Assembly (NCBI RefSeq): GCF_009870125.1
Contig: NC_046683.1
Location: forward strand, 44,221,869 to 44,285,868
DNA from: Drosophila pseudoobscura
Lineage: Eukaryota > Arthropoda > Insecta > Diptera > Drosophilidae
Direction: 5' to 3'
DNA: 64,000 nt
Shown here piece by piece: positions 30,184-45,692 of this stretch. The notes under the pieces were generated by a model. That model was not told where the DNA came from. It was given only the letters and a program-made list of their open reading frames with translations, and did no database searches. The translations under genes and the position numbers were made by a program. Every line of letters begins with the position of its first letter. The first letter of the stretch is position 1.

Positions 30184-31771
30184 ATGGCGTTCCTCAATAA
30201 GGTGAGAGCAGATGAGCAGACTTTCCACGATCCCTACCAGAGGGAAAGTCCAAGGTGTAGGAGGTGCAAAGTTCTCATAATCCGATGACGCCAGCAAATT
30301 TGTTGATCGTCTGCATAAACAGATTTTTTTTCTCTTATCTGTTCATCGTGTACTTTGCCCCCCCTATGCGATTATTAATAGCACCGTTTTATGGAGCAGC
30401 TTTTGCACTTGAATTGGATCGGAATCTGGTTATCAAACGTTGTTTGTGCTCTCTCTCTCTCTCCTGTAGATTGCAGCGCCAGCCCTGCGCCAGCTGGTGT
30501 CCCACAGTCGGTCCTATGCCGCCGTGTCCCAGGTGTCGCCCAATGGCACTTCCTTTGCCCTTACGGAGGAGCAGCTGCAGCTGCAGGAGATGGCCCGCAA
30601 GTTCACACGCGAGGAGATCATCCCCGTGGCAGCGCAATACGACAAGACCGGCGAGTACCCGTGGCCCATCATAAAGAAGGCCTGGGAGCTGGGTCTGATG
30701 AACAACCACATTCCCGCGGATATTGGCGGCCTAGATCTGGATGTCTTCACCACCTGTCTGACGGCCGAGGAGCTGGCTTATGGCTGCACCGGCATCATGA
30801 CTGCCTTGGAGGCTAGCGGACTGGGTGTATGTGTGAACAAATCCTCAGAAATTCCAGCTTCTCTACTTCCATGGTTTTCTCTATAGCAAACCCCTGTGAT
30901 CCTGTCTGGCAACAAGGAACAGAAGAAGAAGTACCTGGGCCGCCTCCTCGAGGAGCCCCTGGTGGCCGCCTATGGTGTAACCGAGCCCGGAGCAGGTTCC
31001 GATGTAAATGGCATCAAGACACGAGCCGAAAAGAAGGGCGACGAGTATATCATCAACGGCCAGAAGATGTGGATCACCAACGGCGGTGTGGCCAACTGGT
31101 ACTTCGTGCTCGCCCGCACCAACCCCGATCCCAAATGCCCGTCCAGCAAGGCCTTCACCGGCTTCATTGTCGAGCGCGACTCTCCCGGCTTGACGCCCGG
31201 TCGCAAGGAGCTGAACATGGGCCAGCGCGCCTCCGACACGCGTGGCATCACCTTCGAGGATGTGCGCGTGCCCAAGGAGAACGTGCTGATTGGCGAGGGT
31301 GCCGGCTTCAAGATCGCTATGGGCACCTTCGACAAGACTCGCCCTCCAGTGGCCGCCGGTGCTGTCGGTCTGGCCCAGCGTTGCCTCGATGAGGCTCTCA
31401 AGTATTCCCTGGAGCGCAAGACCTTCGGTGTGCCGATCGCCTACCACCAGGCTGTGCAGTTCATGCTGGCGGATATGGCCATCGGTGTGGAGACCTCACG
31501 TCTGGCGTGGCGCCTGTCCGCCTGGGAGATTGACCAGGGCCGCCGCAACAGCTACTACGCTTCCATTGCCAAGTGCCATGCCGCCGATATGGCCAACAAG
31601 ATCGCCTCCGATGCCGTCCAGATCTTCGGCGGCAATGGCTTCAACAGCGAGTATCCCGTGGAGAAGCTGATGCGCGATGCCAAGATCTACCAGATCTACG
31701 AGGGCACTTCTCAGATCCAGCGCCTCATCATCTCCAGAAACATGTACGAGGCGGCCAAGGGCAAAGCCTAA
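30184..31771 (+). CDS. Mcad: Medium-chain acyl-CoA dehydrogenase, mitochondrial
   Basis: This FAD-dependent enzyme catalyses the first dehydrogenation of medium-chain acyl-CoAs in mitochondrial beta-oxidation and passes electrons to ETF. The exons are 30184-30201 (MAFLNK), 30470-30826 and 30887-31771, giving 419 residues, close to human ACADM at 421. The start is a short targeting peptide ([14 protein letters not shown]). Conserved acyl-CoA dehydrogenase features are [28 protein letters not shown], the [17 protein letters not shown] region and the C-terminal ILGGNGF-type segment ([19 protein letters not shown]), followed by the catalytic glutamate in [13 protein letters not shown]. The ending follows MCAD rather than the short-chain or isovaleryl enzymes. 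The first intron ends in a CT-rich tract. A poly(A) signal lies 78 nt after the stop. Confidence 0.94.
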
Positions 31772-31848
31772 GTTGAAGTTGCTCTACTTCCAATCACCCC
31801 CATTCACCTCAGTCATCCTCATTGTATACCTCATCCACAAATTCGATA

Positions 31849-31854
31849 AATAAA
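31849..31854 (+). terminator. Poly(A) signal of Mcad
   Basis: AATAAA sits 78 nt after the Mcad stop codon, in an A/T-rich stretch. This is a normal distance for a fly 3' untranslated region. Confidence 0.7.
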
Positions 31855-32233
31855 AGTACAATTATAGTTACATAAACCGTCGACACTCGATGATTAAACG
31901 ATAGTGTAAAGTGAAAACCATTACACGTTCGTTCCCGCCGTTTGAGTCGATTGTTTGTCTGCGAGTCTTTGCTTCAAGTAGATCAAGATCACGCCCGTGC
32001 TCATCGGGCTCGGACTATATTCACTGTCACTGCCGACATCCGCTGATATCGTATCAGTCCTGTGGGGGCTGCTGAGTGTGTTTGCCCCTCTTCCGTTGAG
32101 CCATTTGGCCTATTTACTCTTGATAAGGTGTACTTAGATTCGCTATTAATATTTGTCAAACAATAAAAAATATGGCTGGCACATAGTACGAGTAGGAGGG
32201 GGGTAGAACATATAACATAATAAGTAGAATCGG
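31855..32233. other. Gap between convergent Mcad and Tonsl
   Basis: This 379-bp interval between the 3' ends of two convergent genes presumably holds the end of the Tonsl transcript. I see no further gene and no clear AATAAA on the minus strand. Confidence 0.5.
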
Positions 32234-35200
32234 TTATTCCAGTTCGCTTTCATCCGCACAGAGCCTGAGGAGCCCCTTGTAAAGCTTACCATTCCGTCGA
32301 CCCTTGGATGTGGTTTGAATCTTGGCCTTGGCTCCAAACTGCAGCTGCCAAATGGACTGAAGGGTCTCCAATACACCGGGCAGGGTGAACACTTTCTCAT
32401 CGATCGTCAGATCCAAGCGCCTGGGAAGCTGCTTGTGCTGCTCCAGCTTATGCAGACGGGTGTCGTCCATTAGAATCGTGCAATTAGCCGCCAGGAGCGA
32501 GCGGAGCTGGGGCAGATCGTCCAGCATGTAGCCCAAAGCGGTGCCACTCAGTCTGCCGTTGTCGCTAATGTCCAGCCACTGCAGCTGCTTGGCCTTGGCC
32601 AGATGCTGGGTAATCTTGTACAGATGGGCATCGGTCAGCCCACAGCCGGCGAGCTCCACGCGAGCAAATCGCTCGCATGTGCCGCCTTCGAGCAGGGACA
32701 CCAGACGATCGGCCAAAGCCAACCCACTTGTCTCGTCGAGCGGCCAGCGGATGTAGCTCAAGTTCAAGTGCTCCAAACGGCAGCTGTTTAGCTGATCCGC
32801 CAGCCTCCGCACGCTCTGCTGGCTGAGCTGGTTGAAGCTGATGTCGAAGCAGCTCAGTTGACTGAATCCCAGATCAAAGTCCTGCAGTTCCGTCAGCTCG
32901 CACTGGGCCAGATGCAGCGAAGTGAGGGCACGACCGGCGGGGCTGGCACAAAACTTGTGCAGCGTCCTGGCACTGGCATCACCAAGGGGGTTCTCGCTCA
33001 GGTGTAGCTCTTCCAGAAGCTCGAGTTTCTCCATACCCTGGCCACAAAGCAGCGCATCTAATCCCTGGTAGCCAATGCCATTGCATTTCAGTCTCAGCGC
33101 CTTGAGCTGCAGCAGCGTGGGCAAAGCCTTGCCCAACTGCTGGCAACCCTCATTGCCAATAAAGTTGCGCGACAGGTCCAACACCGTTAGACGTGCCTGA
33201 TGCAGCAGTGCCTTAAACACGGGTTCCGTTTGATGGGGGCGCAGCCAGAGGCCGGATAGCTCCAGCATTAGCGTGTTCTGCGAACGCTCCAGCACAAGCT
33301 TGATCTTGTTGTCTACAGCTGAAAAGAAAGGTGCACCCATCATTAGGTCATCCATTTATCATCCGTTGAGAGTTTAGTCCTTTAACCTACTCTTCTGCAG
33401 TTGGTGGCACATCTCCTCGTAGCGCTGGGAAAGCGGTGAGATTTTCCAATCCAAAATCGTGGCCAGCAGCATGTTCTGCTCGAGAGCCACGCTCACGGCA
33501 TCCGTCTCCTCGTAGGCAAAGCCATCGGCAGTCTTGAGGCGCAGCAGGGGTGTGAGACCAGTCAATCTGTGGAGAACAGGGACTCTAACTTAGCAAGGAA
33601 TTGGATTCACTCACTTGGAACACTCACTTGTTGTATCGCCTTCCAGCCTCTTCGGCCAGCCACCGCATGTTGATGTCCTGGAGCTTCTTGCGCTCGACGG
33701 GAACCAGCAAGAGTTCATCCTGGATCTTTACCTTGAACGAAACGGTGGTGGCCAGGACAGGCGAGGCCTGAACTTTAATGGGCGACGACTTGCACGGGGA
33801 GATGAGCAGCTGTATAGATGTGGTGCCCGTGGTGGAGTCCGGTTCTGTGGTACGCAGACTAATCACCGAAGCGGCCCCATCGAGGGAGCAGTCGCTGCCA
33901 AACGGACTCTCGCTACGAAACCGACTGAAGCCGCTGTCCAGCAGCGTGGTCTGTTGCTTTACCCTGCGGGTGCTGGAGCTGCTGTGGTTGCTGTTCATGC
34001 TGGAGGAGCGTGACAGCGTGAGCTTTCTCATCTGCTTCTGTCGCTTCTGGGAGTTGGCATCGGCTTCGGGTGTGGCCTGCAGATCATCCTCCCAATTTGG
34101 CTGCAGCGACAATGCCGAGTCCTGCAAACTTTCCTTGGATGGACGAGTGCTGATGCTCCCCGAATTGAATCGCTTGCGTTTCTTTTCTGGCCCCACATCG
34201 TCGATCAGCCAATAGTCAGCATCTACCTCGCCCGAGTCCAGGAAAGCAGTACGTTTCTGGTTGCTTTTGCTGCTGCTGCTGGGTGCCTCATCACTAATTC
34301 GATTCGGACGCTTTAGCTGCGCCATTACGCTGCGGTACTCCTTGCTGGCGCTGGGCTGGGCTGGACTGGAGCCGTACTTCTTAGCTCCGTATTCGCTACC
34401 CGATCGATTGTGACTGAGGGAACGCATCTGGCTTTCACGCAGACCTTCCTCTTCATCTTCCTCTGATACACTTTCGCTCCCCTGGCTAGCTCCCTTCACA
34501 TTGGCGTTTGTCAAGGGTCCAGCATTCTTTTCGCTGCAAATGCCCACCTTGGAGAGCGTGCGCTGCAGACGGTCCCGCAATTCGGCATACTGGGCCTGCT
34601 CCCCTTCCACGAGCTGAGCCGACTGTCGCCACTTGTCCAGTCCGACAATGCAGGTATCGTTGTAGTCCGTCCGCACCGTGGCATCTGCTCCACGGTCCAG
34701 CAGAAGCTCCGCCACATCCAGATACCCATTAGCGCAGGCATCGTAGAGGGGAGTGATGCCGTCGCAGCTGGTGCCGCCCTTGTCATTGATGGCCGAGGCA
34801 GCTCCCTTGTCCAGCAACAGTTCCACAATATCCCGATGCCCGTGGTTGCAGGCCTCGTGCAGGGGAAGCCAACCAGCGTGATCTCTCACGTTTACTGTGT
34901 GGCCCTGGTCTATAAGGCGCCGCACCAGCTCCAGGTTGCCAGCGATGCATGCCTGATGGAGCTGCGTTTCCCCCTTGTTGTTCTTCTTGATCGCCAGCGT
35001 ACGACTGCCGCGAGTGGCACGTTGCGGGCGCACCTTCTCGCTCTCATCCATGTCACTGGCATCCGAGTCGGTCAGCGTGTCGAGATCGAAGTCGTCGTCC
35101 CAGTCGGGCGTATTTTGCTGCACAGCTGTCTCCTCCTCATCTTCATCTTCCTCCCCTCTCTTGGCTTCCTCGGCCAAATCAATGCCCTTGGCCTTGGCCT

Positions 35201-36697
35201 CCGCCTCTAGAACTTCGACGAGTACATCCATATTGTGTTTCAGCTGTAGTCGCCTCAGCCGAACCAGTGCAATCTTCTCCAGTTTGGTGGATGCGGCCCC
35301 GGCCTTGTTTGCCTGTCGCAGAGCCTTTTGGTACACATCGTGTACGGTCCAGAACGGGTGCGACTGCTGCTCACATATCTCGGCAATGGTGCAGAGGGTG
35401 GTGAAGGCCTCAGACGGAACGTCCTGGTTCACTTCAAACTCCTTCCACAGATACTCCAGAGCCTTGTCGTACTGCCCATTGTCCCTGTACGTTTGATAGA
35501 GGCTCACGTAGATGGGCACCAGACTCTTGCCGGTCTCCTGGTTCATCTCTGCGTTCTGCAACATCTTCTGATAGTAGACCAGAGCCTTTTCGTAGTTCAT
35601 CAAGTGACAGCAGCCATCGCCCAGTTTCTCGTACAAGGTCTTCTGCTTGGCATAGTCCACCGAGCTTGTTAGGACCAGCTCATCCAGGGTCTGGCAAATC
35701 TTTACCACAATCCGGAGCGTGCGCTCAATGCTCGCCCGATCGTTCTCATCCGGGGTATTCTTTTTGTAGGCCTTGGTTAGGATCTGCTTGACACTGGCAA
35801 AGTCGCCGGCCTTAATCAATATCTCAGATTTGGTGATCAGCGTTTCGCAGATTTTCTTGACTTTGTTGGGCAGCCGCTTGGCCATTTCCAGAGCCATATT
35901 GCAGAAGCGCAGAGCCGACGATGCGTCGTTCTTTTTGCAGTTGTAGAGCAAGCTCATCGAAATGTAGCACAAGTGGGTCAGTTCGAACAAATCATGGGTT
36001 TTGCTGATCTTGATTGCTTTGTTAATGTACTGGATGGACTCTTCGAACGCCTCCATGTGCTCTTTAACCACGCCAATGTTCAGATAGCACCGCGCTTGCA
36101 TGTCGAGCTGCTCCAATTTTGATATCTGACCCGATAGCCTACAGAGAGCCGGAAGAGGGTAGAATTAATTTGTCGCTTCCACTAGACTCCATTCACTTAC
36201 TCTTTGATCAGCAAGAGACTGCGCAGGAAGCTCTTCTCCGCCAACTTCAGCTGCTCCATGGCTGCCGATGCCGAGCTGTCCGTCAAGCTCTGGCCATGCA
36301 GCAGGTGGACTCGTCCCAACGTGGCATACGCTCTCTGCTGCTCCACCTGATTCTTCAGCCGCTTGGCAATCTCTGTAAAGAAAGTTGTAGAGTGCTCTGA
36401 TCATTCTCCATTGAATCGAAACTCACTCAGGTAGTCGTTGATGTGGTCCTTGGCCGCATCGTAGTCGCACAGCAGTGTGAACATCTCGCCCACCATTCGT
36501 TTGGCCTTGGCTGTTTCCAGCTCTTTGCCCATGCTGGCATAGATGGACGCCTCCTGCTTGTACTCCTCGACCGCCTCATTGTACTTTCCCTGCTGGTTGT
36601 AGAAGTCTCCGAGCTGATTACAGCTGACCGCCACCTGTTCTCGATTTCCATCGCTGCGCGCCTTCTCCTTGCGCTTGAGGTAGCGCTTTTCATCCAT
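32234..36697 (-). CDS. Tonsl: Tonsoku-like protein (TONSL), replication-fork repair scaffold
   Basis: In animals TONSL with MMS22L reads unreplicated histone H4 on new chromatin and promotes RAD51 loading at broken forks. The exons are 36697-36427, 36372-36201, 36138-33628, 33566-33391 and 33318-32234, all phase-consistent, giving 1,404 residues (human 1,378). The order matches the family. TPR repeats come first (GDFYNQQGKYNEAVEEYKQ, CYLNIGVVKEHMEAFEESI). An acidic stretch (EEDEDEEE) follows, then ankyrin repeats (GETQLHQACIAGNLELVRRL, AGWLPLHEACNHGHRDIVEL). After a serine-rich disordered middle come C-terminal leucine-rich repeats (LTVLDLSRNFIGNEG, LEELHLSENPLGDASAR). The donor at 33390 (A|gtaggt) was chosen over a nearby gttaaa because only it keeps phase. 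The gene is divergent from Zn72D. Confidence 0.93.
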
Positions 36698-37378
36698 TAA
36701 ACAAGCAGCTAGAGACTCTTATATTTCACAATCCAACATCATTTCTGCCGGTCTTGTTTTGTTTTCGGCGCGAACGGAATGCTGCCACCGGTCCACGGAT
36801 CTGTGCAGCCCTAGTTGGATCATATTAAATCAGTCTGGCAACCAAGTCCTAAATGCGGTGATGCAATCGATATGTGCTATCGAAACACTCACATTTCTAC
36901 CGGCGCATAGATAGACGAATTTTTTCACCAAGCGATTTGAGGTAATTGAAATGACGAAAATTGTGTTTAAATCATGTGAAAAATGTGTTACCTGCACAGT
37001 TTCACATCCAATCCACATGTGTGGATGCTTGCATGTCAGTTACACACGCGAAAAGTGCGTCTAAGGTTGCAAGAAAAAATCGATAGCCATGGGGAAAAAA
37101 TGGTGGGGGTTGCTTGACATGACGTGACTAAGAACAGTTTGCTTTTTCCAGCTATAAACAGGCCATTATTCGGAAGCACATATAAATTCCCGAATAAATC
37201 CGCATAAATATCGACAGTCGAATAGCAAGTAAGTAGCAAATAAATGTAACTAGCACAACCATCCACCCATCGACGACGGGGGCGTTTGTGTGTGTGCGGA
37301 GGCACAAATGAGATTGGCAACAAATTCGATTTCTGTAATTGCAGGACCAGAGCAGCAGCAGGCAGCAACTGTTTGACA
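36698..37378. promoter_or_regulatory. Shared upstream region of Tonsl and Zn72D
   Basis: The two genes diverge from this 681-bp interval, so it must hold both promoters. It contains ATCGATA/ATCGAT boxes (near 36866 and 37079), partial matches to the DRE element TATCGATA bound by DREF, which is common in fly housekeeping promoters. It also appears to be a rearrangement junction relative to D. melanogaster; see findings. Confidence 0.5.
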
Positions 37379-42343
<4,965 letters not shown>

Positions 42344-42724
42344 GCTGCACTAAGCGGCATTAGGATTTATACGTAGACAGACCCCGGCTACTAATATAAC
42401 ACTTTTTCTCAATTTAATCGCGCGTATAGCGCCACCTAACTATAAACTAACTCTATCTCTCCATGAGTATTCAACCAATTGCGGCTCATCGTTATTGGGC
42501 AGGAGCTAAACATGTCCAACATGCTGCCCAATTGGCAATTAGAGATTCCCCCCATAGAAGTAACAGTAGCCCCCAACTCAACTTACAATATCTACCGAGC
42601 ATACAAATTGTATTTTTTCTAGACTTAGGCGAGTGAATGCAATATTCAGTTTGGATGTGGACACGCATGTGTCCACCCGCCACACACATGTTTCCAATAT
42701 AACATAAAAAACGAAACAAATTTT

Positions 42725-42730
42725 AATAAA
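42725..42730 (+). terminator. Poly(A) signal of Zn72D
   Basis: AATAAA lies 382 nt downstream of the Zn72D stop in AT-rich sequence. It is the only good signal I saw in this 3' region. Confidence 0.6.
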
Positions 42731-43549
42731 CCATATAATGATCAAATACTATAATAATAATACCATTCCAGTGTTTTATTCTTACTAGTCCGATGTGGGA
42801 ATGTAGCTCAACCAGAAGATGCTATATCGAAAACAGAGATACCTTTCTTTCGTTCTTCTTCGACTCAACCGCGGAGGAACTCCTTTTTATTCAGTCCTTT
42901 GGAGTAAATCGAAACGAGAGAGAACGTTGCGAGTCGCAGCAAGGGCCGCGGCTATACTTTTATACGATCACTCTGAACATTGCTCGCACTTGTCATGAGA
43001 GAAGGGGAAAAACATAGGTAGAAGGAGAGACACCAAGACCTCTAACAACATCTGGGTGGCGCACACTGCACGATTAAGAGTGAGAGAGGGAGAGTGTGAC
43101 AGAGAGAGAAAGGGATAGCGTAGTCACGGTAAAAGGAATTGTTCATTCTGGCTATAATATTGATCCGGTCGGATCGCGGTTCGGCAATCTGGTAGATATG
43201 ATAATTTTCTACGATTCTGCTGTTTCGGTTGTCTCGCATCTTCAAAATGGGGGATGCCTCAGATATGCTAAGGTTTTGCATGAATGCCAAAGAAGAAAAA
43301 TGAAATAAGTGAAATAATTAATGTATTTATGTACATAATTTTATGTCCTTTGTTTTATGGATGCTCCTTATTTGTTATATTGAGCTAATCGCATTATCTT
43401 TGTTACGTATAAAAAAGTGAACTTACGTTTAGCAACGATTCGAACCAGTTCGAGATTTGAAGTGTTATCCATCCCTGGCAAAAGTATAAACAATCAAGTT
43501 GCACCGTTCCATCGGATTCCCTCGTCATTGCGACTAGCGCTATTTAACT
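42731..43549. other. Region between Zn72D and IntS9
   Basis: This interval of about 0.8 kb should contain the IntS9 promoter and 5' untranslated region. It has a GAGAGA-rich patch near 43078-43114 (GAGA-factor-type sites). I see no gene. Confidence 0.45.
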
Positions 43550-45643
43550 ATGCGTTTGGTAAGTCATGCAGAATACATAAAAACATCATTATCAGCGGAA
43601 ATGACTCTCTGTTTCACAGTACTGCCTAAGCGGCGACCTGGCCAAGCCATGCTACATCATCACCTTCAAGGGCCTTCGGATTATGCTGGACTGTGGCCTC
43701 ACCGAGCAGACAGTGCTGAACTTCCTACCCCTGCCGTTTGTCCAGAGTCAGAAGTGGTCCAGTCTGCCCAACTTCATTCCCGGCCGCGACCACGATCCAC
43801 AGTTGGATGGCGAGCTGAAGGAATGCTGTGGCCGCGTGTTCGTGGACTCCACACCCGAGTTCAACCTGCCCATGGATAAAATGCTAGATTTCAGCGAGGT
43901 AGACGTGATACTTATCTCAAATTATCTAAATATGCTGGCTCTGCCGTACATCACGGAGAACACGGGGTTCAAGGGCAAAGTCTACGCCACCGAGCCAACG
44001 CTGCAGATCGGACGGTTTTTTCTCGAGGAACTGGTCGACTACATCGAAGTATCCCCTAAGGCGTGCACGGCTCGCCTTTGGAAGGAGAAGCTCCACCTGC
44101 TGCCGAGTCCTCTGTGCGAGGCCTTCCGGGCAAAGAAATGGCGCACAATTTTTAGCCTGAAAGATGTTCAGGGCAGTCTTTTGAAAGTAACCATAATGGG
44201 CTATGACGAAAAGCTGGATATACTGGGCGCCTTTATAGCCACTCCCGTCAGCTCTGGCTACTGTCTGGGCTCCAGCAACTGGGTTCTGAGCACGGCTCAT
44301 GAGAAAATTTGCTACGTTAGCGGATCCTCAACGCTCACGACGCATCCGCGACCCATCAATCAGTCGGCTCTGAAGCATGCCGATGTTCTGATTATGACTG
44401 GACTGACGCAGGCACCCACAGTTAATCCGGACACCAAACTGGGCGAACTTTGCATGAACGTTGCCCTGACGATCAGAAACAATGGCTCCGCCTTAATACC
44501 CTGCTATCCGTCGGGCGTGGTGTATGATCTGTTTGAGTGCCTCACCCAGAATCTGGAGAACGCTGGCCTCAACAATGTGCCCATGTTCTTTATATCCCCT
44601 GTGGCGGACAGCTCCCTGGCCTATTCGAACATCCTGGCCGAGTGGCTCAGTTCTGCCAAGCAGAATAAGGTTTATCTCCCGGATGATCCCTTTCCCCACG
44701 CATTCTACCTCCGCAACAACAAGTTGAAGCACTACAATCACGTGTTCTCCGAGGGATTCAGTAAGGACTTTCGGCAGGTGAGATTAAAGTTCAGATAGGT
44801 CAAGGGCTGATTTTATAATGCTGGATTTTTCCACAGCCCTGCGTGGTCTTCTGTGGACATCCGAGTCTGCGCTTTGGCGATGCCGTGCACTTCATTGAAA
44901 TGTGGGGCAACAATCCCAATAACTCAATCATATTCACGGAGCCCGACTTTCCCTACCTGCAAGTATTAGCGCCGTTCCAGCCCTTGGCCATGAAGGCCTT
45001 CTACTGTCCCATCGACACCTCCCTCAACTACCAGCAGGCCAACAAGCTGATCAAGGAGCTGAAACCGAATGTACTGGTCATTCCAGAGGCGTACACAAAG
45101 CCGCATCCCTCGGCGCCGAATTTGTTCATCGAACAGCCAGATAAGAAGATTATAACCTTCAAATGTGGCGAGATTCTAAGGCTGCCACTGAAGCGGAAGC
45201 TGGACCGCATCTACCTCACCTATGAGCTGTCACAGAAGATATTTCCACGTGAGGTGGCCGCCGGAGTGACCTTCTCAACGCTAACGGGCGTGCTGCAAGT
45301 CAAGGATAAGGTGCACTGCATCCAGCCATGTGCCGAAATAAAGGAGGAGCCCAGCAGCAGTAGCGCCGGGACTGCTGCCGCGCCAACTAAAGAGGATGTG
45401 CTCCAGAAAGTAAAGTACGAGTACGGCAGCATCGATGTGGAGGCTGTGATGAAGCGTCTAACTCAGGACGGCTTCACCAACATCAAACTGGATCGCACAG
45501 ACGGTTCTTTAAGCATACAACTTGTCAACGAGGACACTATCATCAAGTTCGAGGACAACGAAACTCACATTATCTGCGGGGGGAGGCCAACGACGCGTCT
45601 CAAGCTGCGTGACACCATAATGAAATGCTTACAAAGTTTTTAG
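43550..45643 (+). CDS. IntS9: Integrator complex subunit 9
   Basis: IntS9 is the catalytically inactive partner of the IntS11 endonuclease in the Integrator complex, which cleaves snRNA and attenuated Pol II transcripts. The exons are 43550-43558 (MRL), 43620-44777 and 44837-45643, giving 657 residues, essentially the length of human INTS9 at 658. The N terminus reads YCLSGDLAKPCYIITFKGLRIMLDCGL, the metallo-beta-lactamase start. The zinc-binding HxHxDH motif of active nucleases is absent: the loop reads LISNYLNMLALPYI, as expected for IntS9. A beta-CASP region follows (PCYPSGVVYDLFECL, VVFCGHPSLRFGDAVHFIEMWG). The C-terminal part that dimerises with IntS11 is intact. The first coding exon has only nine bases. 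The gene converges with IleRS-m. Confidence 0.95.
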
Positions 45644-45692
45644 AAACATAAATACATATCTACTTCCAACAATTATTAACAAGATTGAGCCA

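Noticed and set aside
33778-34215. Plus-strand frame opposite Tonsl
   Set aside because: It is the shadow of the long Tonsl exon; the minus-strand frame has the recognised domains.
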